From NCBI GenBank assembly GCA_039654915.1, contig CM077596.1:4588001-4652000 (forward strand): DNA of 64,000 bases, given 5' to 3'. Below, piece by piece: positions 1 to 10,424 of this stretch. The number at the start of each line of letters is the position of its first letter. The stretch's first letter is position 1. The DNA is from Aquilaria yunnanensis (taxonomy: Eukaryota > Streptophyta > Magnoliopsida > Malvales > Thymelaeaceae). The notes under the pieces are model-generated. The model worked only from the letters and a program-made list of their open reading frames with translations. It ran no database searches and was not told the origin of the DNA. The position numbers and the translations under genes are program-made.

Positions 1-1099
1 AGGAATTAAAGCTTACCATAAGAGCAAAAAGCATTACCTCCACCTCACAAGGCTCAAGGGTTAAATCCTTGGCCTTTTTTTATAAATGGCACCGATTTAG
101 ATTTAGATGATGCCTAATCAATGTTAATGGTCTAGAAAAGAGGAAGATCTAGGAGAGTGGTTGGAGTAAGAGGCATTGGACACATTGGTTAGGTTTCCAT
201 AGGATGATTCGGGAGATGCACTGCCTCTGAATATCTGTATTACACCTTCCTAACCTCATTAAGGCCCTTCAGAAACCCCTTCCTATGTTTTAGAAGGTTC
301 ATTGTCTGGAAAAAAAAAAAAAACACAAGGTTAGTACATTAGATAAGGAAAATAAGCTAGCATAATTGTGTAACCCATCAATCTCTTTATACCTTAGCCT
401 CCACTTCAAGGGCAGTGATCAACGACCCCTTTGCCTGTAGAACCTAGTTGGGGGGATTATTTACTCCCTTGTAGCTCCAGTAGGCTCAGCTCATGCCAAC
501 ATAGTGGAGTGTTGTCTCATCCAATTTCTAGTGGAGTAAAGGGAAGATGACATCATAGTTTTCATTGGCTATGACCTCATCCAACCACAATAGCAAGCCA
601 CGACATGTCATTTCTCCCTTGGAGCTCTCAAACAAAGGGGTCATTTGCAAAACTCCTATTGTGGGAGGTCATTCCATGTGTAGGGAAACTATTAGTTAGG
701 TCACTAGGTGTAAAGAAAAATAGTCTTTCTAGTGCCCTTGGGGTCCTAGTTTACAGCGAAGGCAAAAGGCTTGTTTCCCCATGAGGAACTAGCTAATGTG
801 AAAAAATGTTGACCCTAGGGTTAAGTTGAGAGTGTAGAATTGAAGAGAAGCCTTAAGAATAGGGGCAACACTTGCCTTATGGAAGGTGACGATCAAGGCG
901 TTCAAGTGGGTAAAGGAGTTGGGGGTGACTTGTGAAGGGGGATATGGTAGAATTCATAAAACTAGAGGACAAGAGGCTGAAGAGAAAAACATAGCTCCTA
1001 AAGTTAGGCTAAAAAAACTGTGATGAAATCTTTTTGGCTTGAGGTATTAGGTGTCAGACTTGGTTATTGTGGCCCTACCCTTACCGGCCAGTAGAACAT

Positions 1100-1270
1100 T
1101 TAGCGAGCAATATTCATCGCCTCCATGGTAAGATTGTTCTTCATCATCGCCACTTCCTCAAAACTAAGGGAAATTAGCATCTTCGCCTTCTCTGATCCAG
1201 CGATGGATTCCATTATAGAGTGTGATTGAGCACTGGCAGCTACATTCGCTAATGTAGAATTATGAGCCAT
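1100..1270 (-). pseudogene. Remnant of the antisense ORF of a Tat element
   Basis: A 56-residue minus-strand frame begins with ATG at 1270-1268 directly after a T-rich stretch ending in TTTTTTAG, which looks like a splice acceptor. In the younger Tat-A copy at the right end of the window, an internal exon of the antisense ORF likewise begins next to an ATG after a T-rich acceptor (63690). The peptide starts MAHNSTLANV and contains SFEEVAMMKNNL. It is polar and helical-looking with no enzymatic motif. No function is assigned. It could be a chance frame. Confidence 0.3.
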
Positions 1271-1839
1271 CTAAAAAATAGAGAGAAAAAAGCATCGTTA
1301 GACGTTATAGGGGGCGGTGGCTAACCGACGAGGGAAGGAAGAGAAAAATGAAAAATATTCAGAATTAACTTGAAGTTTTACTTTCATGAGGATGAGGGAG
1401 AGAGTGGTTGACTAAAAAACACTAACTAGCACTAACATAGGACAATAAAGAACTTCAAGAAGTAGGAAAACTTGAAATTAATTCGAGAAATAGTGAAAAT
1501 GGTGAGAAAGAGAAGCTAAAAAAAGGCTGCTTATAACCCTATAGGGTCTCTTAGCATTTTATTTTAAAAATCATTCCCATCATTACCTGTAATGCTAACC
1601 AGCAACGAGGCAGCATGTGGCCCTTAGGTACCATAAGAATTGCACTTCTGCCAGCTACGCTAGATGTGTATTTTGACTCCTACTTTATTGTTGTGAAAGA
1701 CATGCACTTATCAGGCATCGATTGGCCTCTCCCTTCTTTAGCAAACATTGTTCATTGTTCCCCACCGAGAAAGAGATGTTGTTTCACACTAATAAGCCTT
1801 AAAAAATATAGAGAATTAATATCCTACAATTTTTAGGAG

Positions 1840-2180
1840 ATGGACATGTTGATACCGTGCTGAGCTTGCGATCCAATACCAAGACCCCGGTCCAGCAAAG
1901 GAGGTTATTGTAACCAGGTTAGCATGGGGTCATACCTATTAAAACACCAGTAAATCCAAAAGGTATTTAAAGGAAATAGGAATTTTACTTGGAAGAGGAT
2001 CCTATATTACTTCCTAAAGCTTACAGATCACCTCGAACTCTATAAAAAAAAGGCCCCTATAGTACATCCAAGGTACATTTTACAACCTTAATTTGATAGC
2101 TACTTCAAACATTTTTAGAAAGCTAACTTGACCGTTTGACGAATTTCCTAAGAAATACTTTAGGACCCTAATGGTGTTAT
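1840..2180 (+). repeat. LTR-like remnant
   Basis: The block begins with TGTTGATACC, has a TATA-like element (CTATAAAAAAAAGG) near 2040 followed by CCATCCAAGGTACATTTT, and then GCTAACTTGACC. The order and wording resemble the U3-R-U5 of Tat-type LTRs. No second LTR or target duplication could be found, so the boundaries are approximate. Confidence 0.3.
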
Positions 2181-2230
2181 TATAAGTAGGTATATTGCAT
2201 TATGTTCTTGTCGACTAGCACTTAAAGGAC

Positions 2231-2901
2231 TAGTTCACCCGATTTGTTAGTAGTTCAGCTATCTATAGGGTTGTTGAATTTGGTCTGATAATATAGGACA
2301 TTTGACTTATGTTGCTTTTAAATTGGTTTTGGGGTCCAATATTTTAAAGTTCAACTTTTGATAATTGATAATAATTCATTTGATTTTATCATTTTGATTC
2401 CAAAATGACAAAATATTGTTTTGGAGGTGAAATACGCATAGTGAAACTATATGTGAAATGAGATCAAGTTATTTATAACAAACCTAAACTTAAAAAATAT
2501 AATCCCAATTGTCAACTTAAAAAATATAATCCTAATCCCCATCCTAAAAAACATTGCATTATGTCTTATTAAATAGATTACCTTTAACGAGCATAAATCT
2601 TGATTAATTTGCAGCATCATTTTCATGCATTGTTTCCATCTAGATCATCATCTTTCCCAACAACAATGATATTTATTGCATTTGGTCCAGTTCCTAGGGG
2701 AAAATCTCAAAGTCCATAAATTCTTCGTCTTTTGATATTGGTAGGTGTGTTTGATAGTTCGGTTGTAGGCCGTTTAGGAGACTTCTTCACATCCTATCTA
2801 TCCATTATTTAGATTTCTCTTCAATTTGATTTTTACAAGTAAATCATAGTTTGAATATTATAAATATTAATAAAGTGGAAAATTGATACAAAATAAACAT
2901 G
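2231..2901. other. Non-coding AT-rich stretch
   Basis: I see no gene here. A short imperfect tandem repeat (ACTTAAAAAATATAATCC units, about 2487-2555) is the only structure noticed. The gap 3134-3399, between the MITE and the mariner element, is likewise without recognisable features. Confidence 0.6.
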
Positions 2902-3133
2902 TTCCCTCCATCCCAAAAGCTTTGTTTCATTTGTTTTTGGCAATTAATCTATGATTTTCTATTTTCAACATTTTAATATATAAATAAAAAATCTTTGTAT
3001 AGGAATGATAATTCAAGATATGTAGTTTCTAAATATATTTTTTTGATTTTTTCTAACAAACAATAATATGAATAAAATTAAGTCAAAATACAACAAAAAG
3101 TTAAATGTATCAAAACTGCTGGGACGGACAGAG
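2902..3133. mobile_element. Stowaway-type MITE
   Basis: This AT-rich block of about 230 bp has terminal inverted repeats. The left end reads TTCCCTCCATCCCAAAAG and the right end, on the minus strand, reads CTCTGTCCGTCCCAGCAG. Both continue into similar sequence (TTTGTTTCATTT against TTTGATACATTT). TA follows the right end, but the left duplication is degenerate. The CTCCNTCCGTCCC consensus and the size are those of Stowaway elements, which are moved by mariner-type transposases. It has no coding capacity. Confidence 0.7.
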
Positions 3134-3785
3134 TATATACTAGTTGTGCTTTCATTTCAATGAATTTTTGTTTGAGTTTCTCAATTTCTCTGTGGAGTTA
3201 TTGAAGGTTCTAAAATCTCCCACTAAAGTTGGTAGGCATGCTTCATAAAGGGTGTCACTTGCTTTTAGGATGTTTGTGTAGCAATTTATGGCGATATCCA
3301 TTACTTTGATAAATGAGCTGTTTCAGTGAATAAAATGAGTTTGTAACACAACTTAGCTTAATTTAGCCTTTAAAGAGTGATTTTTTTGAAAAAAAAATAC
3401 TCCTTCCGTTTCTAAATAGATGGCCTCTTTCAAAATGCACAAGCTTTAAGGCAAGTGGGCATTTGTATCATAATTCCAAATCTACCCTATTCTACTTTCC
3501 AAAAGGCGGAAAAATTTTATGGATATTGGCATAAAAAGGCGCCAACATACCATCAGACACACGTGAAGCCCTAGAATTTAATTGGGTGGGTAACTCAAAC
3601 AACAAAAATTAAGGACATGTATGCCTAAAATAATGGTTGTAGATTAAGTAAAGAATTCTTTACATTTCTATTAAAAAAAAAAGGTCCACTTTGAACAAAA
3701 TTCCTCTAAAAAGCATTGGTCCTCTGTTATCTCTGTTTGCGACCTTGAATCACATGCATCAGTATTCATTGTTCTCATCTGAACC

Positions 3786-5111
3786 ATGGAAACTTCTCTA
3801 CCAATAAATACGTCAAACCTGTCAAGAGTCCATAAAGAGTTGAGCCATCAAGAAAGACAATACATTTGTGAGTTTTTAATGGTTAGAAGTCAGAATGGGA
3901 AGATAAAGCATGGTTCTCTTACTGCAGCTACTTCAGAATTTTTAGTTTCTATACGTACCATTAGAAGATTATGGAGAATTGTTAGGCTCTGTATTAAAAA
4001 TGGCATTCCAATTGATGTATCAACTAAAAAGGTCAGGAAAGTCGGTAGGAAGCGGAAAGAACTTGATCTTAGCCATGTTGTGGAAATTCCCCTATGTAGA
4101 CGCACAAACATTAGATCAATGGAAAATGCTATTAACATTTCAAGTGTGACTTTGCATCGAAGAATTAAAGAAGGACTCATCAGGAGAAACTCAAATGTCA
4201 TAAAACCTCATCTTTTAGAACAAAACAAGAAGACAAGAGTTCAATTTTGTCTGTCCATGATAAAAAGAGCTTCTTTTTTGTAGGGTCTTATGTTTCTTGA
4301 TATGTATGATTTCATTCATATGGATGAGAAGTGGTTTTACCTGACTAAGGAATCTGAGAAATACTATCTCTTGCCTGAGGAAGAAGAGCCACTGAAAACG
4401 TGTAGGAGCAAAAGATTCATAACCAAGGTAATGTTCTTGGCCGCGGTTGTTTGTCCTTGATTTGATCCTGCAACAAGACAAGAATTCTTAGGTAAAATTG
4501 GAATATTTCCTTTCATTTATAAAGAACCAGTGAAGAGGAATAGCAAAAACAGAGTTGTTGGAACTTTAGAGACTAAACCAATTTTATCAGTCACCAAAGA
4601 AGTGATCAGATCATCTTTGATTCAAAAAGTCCTACCTGCGATTCGACAAAATTTGCCAAACTCCTCTTTGATGAGGACAATATTTCTCCAACAAGATAAT
4701 GCCAGACCACATGTAGATGTCAATGATCATGGATTATATGAAGCTGCGATTGCAAATGGTCTAAACATCCAACTAGTTTCACAACCTCCAAATAGTTCGG
4801 ACTTAAATGTGCTAGACTTGGGATTTTTTAGAGCTATACAGTCACTTCAATATCAAGAAGCCCCAAGAGATATTGATGAATTGGTCTTTGCTGTGGAAAA
4901 ATCATTTAATGAATATCCAGCTGAAAAATTAGATTATGTGTTCATTACTTTACAAATGTGCATGAAAGAAGTGTTGAAACTTTATGGTTGTAATAAGTAT
5001 AAGATCCCTCATTAGAATAAAAAAAGGTTGCAAAGGGAAGGCAATGTATCTAAGCAAGTTCTTTGTGAACTGGCTGTGATCGAAGTAGCAGAGGTCTTCT
5101 TGCAGCAATGA
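3786..5111 (+). pseudogene. Mariner transposase, one frame broken by three stops
   Basis: This gene would bind the terminal repeats and cut and paste the element. From ATG 3786 a single frame of about 440 codons runs to TGA 5109-5111, broken only by TAG 4281-4283, TGA 4458-4460 and TAG 5013-5015. The N-terminal third contains a helix-turn-helix-like segment (SIRTIRRLWRIV). The catalytic block shows the first aspartate in HMDEKWF, the second in LQQDNARPH, and the third in NVLDLGFF 40 residues later. That spacing is DD39D, typical of plant mariner elements (the Soymar type). The frame continues in family-like sequence (NKKRLQREG) after the third stop, so that stop is premature. The protein is inactive as it stands, although the catalytic residues are kept. 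Confidence 0.88.
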
Positions 5112-6084
5112 TGTTACCGATGAGATCTTTTTTTAGGTTCCAATTTAGCTCTTTTGTTGTTTTGACATACTAAAGTGTGAATAAATCACCATAGAGGCTG
5201 CTCTCTACATTTTGTTTAATGGAGAAATGTTGACTAATGGGATAAAAATGAATTGCCACACCATAGGAGGAAGATGGTTTTCTTTTGTACTTTTGTAGAG
5301 CAAAGGTATTGCAATGAGATATCCGTATGTATAACTTGTATATTAATCCTATGTTTATCATATTAGTGATAATTTCAATTCATAAGTTCACTTGGATATG
5401 CTCCTCACTTGATTTTGTTGGGAATGGACCTTTTACTCTGCTGCAGAAGCTGGCAATAAAACTTTCAAGTACCCCAAACATGCAGCCGATTCCCTTAAGT
5501 GGCTTAAATAACAATAACAGTTCAAATGTTACTCAGTTTGCTGCATTTAGATAATGAATTTATTCATGAGATTTTTGTAGCATTTAAAAATGCAACTCAG
5601 TTTGCGTCAAAATAGGCCAAAGCATGGCACACATGGGCATAGGACAATACAGCTGTAATGGTTTTATCCAATCAAAAAGACATTTACCATAACAATTGCT
5701 CAAAATTCCTTTGCATCATAGTTCGATACCCAATAAAACCCACATGCACATTCACAAATTCAACTTGCCAACATAGAAATTAAGAAGTCTGAATCAATGA
5801 ATAAACAAAACCAAACCTGCCAATGCAGATTTGGCTTCATGAGCAAGTGTTTGATGTCATTTAACCATTCAACAATCTTTTTCATTCTAAATACTTTGCT
5901 CTAAAAAGCAATCATAACTCTTGTAGGCTCCATGCAGATAAATTAGACCAGAACCATGGTACCAAAATATATCAATAGTGAAGATGCTGAACAAGGAAAG
6001 GAAAGTTGCGATGAACAACACACAAAACGTTTCATAAAAATGATAAGAGAAAGGAAGCAAGGAACAAAACACAATGGTATTTAC

Positions 6085-6790
6085 CGTTTCCATCAATTGC
6101 CACACTTTAGACTCAGAAAGCTTAGTACCAAGGTTTGGAAGGCCAGCTTTTAACTCATCAAAGTGATAGTTCCACTATTATTTGTGTCCATAGACTTGAA
6201 CATTAATTTCAAACCTTTGATTTCTTCCTTAGATAAATTTTTAGCAATTACCTAAAAGAAAGAACACAATTTTAACAATTACTACAAACTGAGAAAAGTA
6301 GATCTTGGATTCTGACTTTCATTTTATGATGTTTTCTTCTTCCTTTTAGATATTCAAATATATATTCTGGACAAGATTAGATATCCTCACCTTCAATCAA
6401 CCTTTTTGAGTTTGTTTATTCCCTGAATTGCTTCATTCTAGTTAATACGACAACATCAATAGGCTTATTTGATGCATCTCCATCTTCCCGCATCCATGGA
6501 TGATCTGAATTGCTAATGTAAAAGAAAAGTCATCCCAATTAATGATGACCTAAGAAACTATTCATGCAACTTAAGTAGCTAAATAAAATGAACCAAAGCT
6601 TCTGTCGATGAGGCTGTCTTTAGTTATGCATACTTGACCAAAATCAAATTGAGTGTTACAGACAGTAAATACACAAGTCCTATGACTGCGAAATCATTAA
6701 GAGACATGTTACTTACTTAAGACTTCGACTGTAGAAATTTGATCTTTAGGATCATAAGAGAGCATCTCCTTCACAAGATCCTTCCTCCCT
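6085..6790 (-). pseudogene. CDPK gene fragment (three exons with introns) inside the mariner element
   Basis: Minus-strand reading gives three exons with GT...AG borders. Exon A, ending at 6717, encodes RKDLVKEMLSYDPK and a residue run into VL. Exon B (6504 to about 6384) continues [20 protein letters not shown] and LTRMKQFR, then NKLKKV after a one-base shift. Exon C (6251-6085) encodes [14 protein letters not shown] and the calcium loop DTNNSGTIT, then after a small deletion [16 protein letters not shown]. This is the end of the kinase domain, the autoinhibitory junction and the first EF hand of a calcium-dependent protein kinase, with the codon NHPW split by the intron. No kinase catalytic core and no later EF hands are seen. 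Sequence above about 6790 does not match a CDPK. Retained introns mean a genomic copy, not a cDNA copy. Confidence 0.8.
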
Positions 6791-6994
6791 TCAAAAAATT
6801 TCGACAACAGACTAGCATCACATAGGTCATAAAAGTTGGCATGACAGACGACAGGCATAATCACGAGAACATATCAAACTAAAATTGAAAAAAAAAACAC
6901 AAAACAATTAAGAACAATTCTAATACTTTCATTATCGGTTTCGATAAGAACTCTCTCTGATCCATTTTTAGATAAATGCCAGAAGGCCTGATAA

Positions 6995-7066
6995 GAATTT
7001 GAGGACGATAGAGCTGAAGACATCTTCGACATTGTAGGCAACTTCCTCAATCTCGGACAGCCAATT
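6995..7066 (-). pseudogene. Possible NLR coiled-coil (Rx-N) fragment
   Basis: A 24-codon minus-strand stretch reads NWLSEIEEVAYNVEDV followed by FSSIVLKF. It resembles the W-x-x-E-I-x-x-x-A-Y-x-x-E-D-V motif of the coiled-coil domain of plant NB-LRR resistance proteins. A stop lies just before it. A partly duplicated, weaker copy follows at 7067-7135 on the same strand. The match is short, so this is suggestive only. It lies between the CDPK fragment and the right terminal repeat of the mariner element. Confidence 0.35.
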
Positions 7067-7412
7067 TCAAAGGCCGGTGGCTTCCTTAATCTCGGCAGCC
7101 GATTTTGAAGGTCACAGCTTCCTCATCTAGGCCGTGGAAAACTTAAGAGCCAGAGAAAGAATGTAATGTTGTCAAAAAGTTAAAAGAAATGGTCTTGTGA
7201 GACCGACGTCTTGGTCTCATTCTCGAAATTAATGGAGAAAGTCCTAGTTTACTATAGTCAAAAAGTTGAAAAAAAGGTGGATGACATAAGCAATTGTTGA
7301 GGGTAGTTTAGGAAAGTAGAGGATGAAAGTTTGCTTTCAAAATAAAGAGGTCATCTTTTTTGAGACATCTAAAAATGGAAAGAAGGTCAGCCTTTGTAAG
7401 ACGGAGGGAGTA

Positions 7413-7977
7413 AATTAAGATAAACATGTTATCATTTTTAATTAGATAAAATTGTCATGATTCTTTTTTTTTGGAATTAAAATATGAATAAAATAATAAT
7501 GATATTACCATATTTTTAAAACATATAATATTCATATTATAAAATTATCATGATTAAAATTCACTTTTATAAAAATGATTTTATCCTAATGCAAGCAGGA
7601 CTTTCAAAACCTTCAATTGGGATCAAAGGTTTTAAAAATTGCTTGTAACTTACTATAAATGGAAAAATATACCATTTGTCAGTGCCATATTCACTTTATT
7701 ATAAGAAATATCCAGAACACCCATAGATGTATATTGCTTTTATATACACACACACACTTTTATGGAAAATATGCTTTATCTTGTTCTGACAAAAAATCTA
7801 CACTTTCACAAGTGATTACTTTTTGGTAGTAACTATTACTTGTTGACATTAATTTTTTAAATTATAAATTAAAATATGCAATTTGTTTATTTTATTAAAT
7901 TTTAAATTTTCTAATAATAATTTTAACTCGGTCAATATTTCTTCAATTTAAATGTAGGGAAGTGTTTATATAGATTT
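7413..7977. other. AT-rich non-coding spacer
   Basis: No gene is seen. A short (AC)n run at about 7743-7756 is the only simple repeat. If the LINE nest is removed, this spacer would lie directly upstream of the folate-biopterin transporter region at 33473. Confidence 0.6.
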
Positions 7978-7993
7978 AAAAATGTATGTTTGG
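7978..7993 (+). repeat. LINE target-site duplication, left copy
   Basis: AAAAATGTATGTTTGG here is repeated exactly at 33457-33472 after the A tract. A 16-bp duplication and a 3' A tail are the signature of target-primed reverse transcription. Confidence 0.9.
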
Positions 7994-8208
7994 TTATGTC
8001 TTCCCTTGAGTCAGGGTTCTTCTCTCCTGTGAGAGTTAAATTCCTTTTGTAGTAGGACTCTTCTTGATCTCCACTTTGCCTTGTTGGATTTTTTTTTTTC
8101 GTTTCTTCGGTTAGTACTGCGGTATCGCTCCACTTGTGATCAGTCTTCTGCGACCTTTGCTTGGTTATTTTCTGGTCATTTTGGCATTTTGCTTCGTGGT
8201 GAAGTAAG

Positions 8209-9230
8209 ATGGATTCGCTGGAAAAACACTTTACGAAAATGAGTTTAATGAAGGATGAGGTCCAGTCATGCCAATTGGAATTGAAAGATGAGGCCTGTGG
8301 GGGATTTTCGGATTTGATGGTTGCCATAAAGGTTCTGACCAACAAAATAGTCAAGCCTGAATATCTTCGTGATGCCCTAAGGAAAGCTCGGCGGTCCCAA
8401 ATTCCGTTTACTCTTCGATCGGCTAGCCCTAACCCGAATGACAACTTGTCCATTGCTACCTTCGAAGAGAGGAGGACCGAACCGCAGTCTTCAGGAACTG
8501 CCCATGGTCTTTTAATAACCGGATCATAGTCATGCGCCAGCTACAGAAGGGCGATAGACCTTCCTCCCTACAGTTTAATAGGGCTGCCTTTTGGGTGCAC
8601 ATCCTAAACGCACCTTTTGCTTGGTTTAACAAAACCATGGCAGAAACTTTGGGCATGCAGTTAGGGGGTATGGTCAGGTCGGATATTACTGGACCTTCCC
8701 TAAGACTCATAGTTCTTCTGGATATATCGAAGCCTATTCGCAGAGGATTAATGGTGGAAGATGATAATGGGAGAAAATGGTTTTACCTTAAATATGAGTA
8801 TTTGCCCGAGTTTTGTTATCGCTGTGGTATGCCGGACCACGTCGAACGGGAGTGCATGGATAGTCCTGCTGGTGCTAATGGTGTAGTGAGCCAATATGGA
8901 GACTAGCTGCGGGTTTCGGCCAATCCTAGAATGGCTGGGGAAGTGGTGGATCAACAGGGGGCTCACTTGGATTCCAGCTCACAACACTCTACTGGAAGGT
9001 CATCTCGGAAGGATAAACTGATGGATAAACAAGAGAAAGTTATAACGATCTTTAGCCTTTCCCTACTGGTTCCTGTGATGGATGGGGAGGTTCTTGTGCA
9101 AATCAGTCTAGAAATGGCTCGTAGGCTCTATAGTCCGTCGCGCCGGGTTGTGGCAAACGCACCCCAAGCTGTGGTGGCAATTGTTAGAATGAAGGCCTCT
9201 CGAACCAAATCCCTGACCTCTACTCCCATG
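8209..9230 (+). pseudogene. LINE ORF1 (DUF4283-like and CCHC zinc knuckle), broken
   Basis: ORF1 proteins of plant L1 elements bind RNA and accompany the element transcript. The frame starts MDSLEKHFTKMSLMKDEV at ATG 8209 after a leader of about 215 bp. It shifts frame at about 8460-8540, then reads FWVHILNAPFAWFNKTMAE, LDISKPIRRGLMVEDDNG and KYEYLPEFCYRCGMPDHVER, ending in C. This is the usual series (DISKP-RRG, YE-LP-FC) leading to a C-x2-C-x4-H-x4-C knuckle. A stop at about 8904 truncates it. The coding trace then runs to the hAT insertion at 9231. The far side of the insertion (13046 to about 13330) would be the C-terminal part and spacer, where no clear frame is left. Confidence 0.82.
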
Positions 9231-9462
9231 CAGGGACGGAGCTGCCTTGGAGCTGGGAGGGGCTGTCCCCCCTTAGATTTTTTTAAAAATTTTATTAGTA
9301 GTATGTAATAGGATAAAAATTGTAATAAAATTAAAATTAGGTACTTGTTTGTAAATTATAAAATTAATTAGGGACTTTTGTGGATTTTATTCTTTTTTAA
9401 AAGTTTTAATTGAAAGTAGAATTAAAAACGTGGAGATCGCAAGTCACGAACGAACCACGTTT

Positions 9463-9690
9463 AGGCGCCCAGCCCTTCCTGGCTCCGACGTAGCGATGCT
9501 CTGACCCTTTCAGCAGTGACGCTTTGTCCTTTTTAGCAACGATGCTCCGTCCTTTTCAGCAGCAACGATGATTCTCTTCGATCTAACTCATTGGCGGACA
9601 GGCACCCAGCCCCTCTTGGCTCTGATGCAGTGACGCTCCGTCCTTCTCAACAGCGATGATGATTCTCTTCAATATAGCTAGTTGGCGGTG
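9463..9690 (+). repeat. Diverged direct repeat in the hAT 5' region
   Basis: Two blocks (about 9463-9597 and 9600-9690) share GGCGCCCAGCCC/GGCACCCAGCCC, TCTTGGCTC, GACGCTCCGTCCTT, CAACGATGATTCTCTTC and AGTTGGCGG. The first block has extra internal copies of the CGATGCTCCGTCCTT motif. hAT transposases bind clustered subterminal motifs, so this may be their binding region. That role is inference. Confidence 0.55.
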
Positions 9691-10424
9691 ACCCAGCCAG
9701 CTTGAACTTATTCTCCCCATAGCCGATAGTCACATTCCTTCTGTCCATCTCCACCTCCAACTTTGACTGGAGTATGAGTTTTTGGAGAAAACCCCTACGC
9801 GTCTCACGTCTAGTAGCCGAGTCACAATAGAGGTTGGACATTTTCTTAATTTTCCTTTCTTTTCCTTTAATTCCTTATTTCTTTATCAATTGCTCACTTA
9901 GTCACTCGAATTTGTAAATAAAGTGTACTAAATCAGTCAGTAGTGAAGCTAAGATATAAGATCCTAATTCCTATGTTTCTAGTTTCGAGTTTAATTTATA
10001 GCTTCCTCTGTTCTTGAAATTGAATCTTCATACTACTTTGCTTGAGAAACGAGAATTATGGTAATGGAACATTGCGTATTGTGCTTAACATTTATGTGAT
10101 TGACTTGTTTGCAGATGTTATTGGAGAACATGTGAAGAAACATAGACAAAAGTTAGTATTAATTACAAACAAATTTATCAATTATCATTATAATTTTTTT
10201 GCATAATGTTAGGATGATTTAAATTTAAATCCAATTACCTTGTGATTCCCAAATCATCATGATAAAAATTTTCTTTTCATTGTTGTTCTTGTCCGATTTT
10301 TCATAACAAGTAGAAGAGTAAGTTTGAGAATATTTGTTATTGTTCTTAAGTAAATTAGTTGAAGGATATAGAAATTTCTCCTATTTTATAATTGCTTAAG
10401 TGTTAGATTTTTGTTTTTACAGCA

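Larger units (their letters stand above)
1..2230 (+). mobile_element. Decayed 3' half of a Tat-lineage Ty3/gypsy element (probable)
   Basis: No long reading frame survives here. Two landmarks suggest an old Tat-type element in + orientation: a short minus-strand frame (1100-1270) in the place of the antisense ORF, and an LTR-like block at about 1840-2180 with an A-rich TATA-like run near 2041 and the phrase GCTAACTTGACC. That phrase resembles the R/U5 phrases of the two clearer Tat LTRs in this window (near 43110 and 56985). The left part would lie before the window. This is inference from layout and short similarities, so confidence is low. Confidence 0.35.
3400..7410 (+). mobile_element. 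Mariner-like element (plant DD39D type) carrying host-gene fragments
   Basis: The left end is TA then CTCCTTCCGT. The right end is ACGGAGGGAG then TA, so the terminal ten bases match at nine positions when inverted and both ends sit on a TA dinucleotide, the mariner target. Inner parts of the repeats (AGATGGCCTCTTTC against GGCTGACCTTCTTTCC) are also similar. The 4.0-kb interior holds a transposase pseudogene (3786-5111) and, downstream on the opposite strand, exons of a CDPK gene and an NLR-like scrap. The terminal repeats are imperfect, so an alternative is two neighbouring elements whose outer ends happen to pair. Confidence 0.6.

Noticed and set aside
3400..7410. Reading the CDPK fragment as a functional host gene
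   Set aside because: It lacks the kinase core and EF hands 2-4, and has a frameshift after the first EF-hand loop and another after MKQFR.
7932..8453. 173-codon minus-strand frame overlapping the LINE 5' end
   Set aside because: It crosses the LINE junction and target duplication and is the shadow of ORF1, which has clear family motifs on the + strand.
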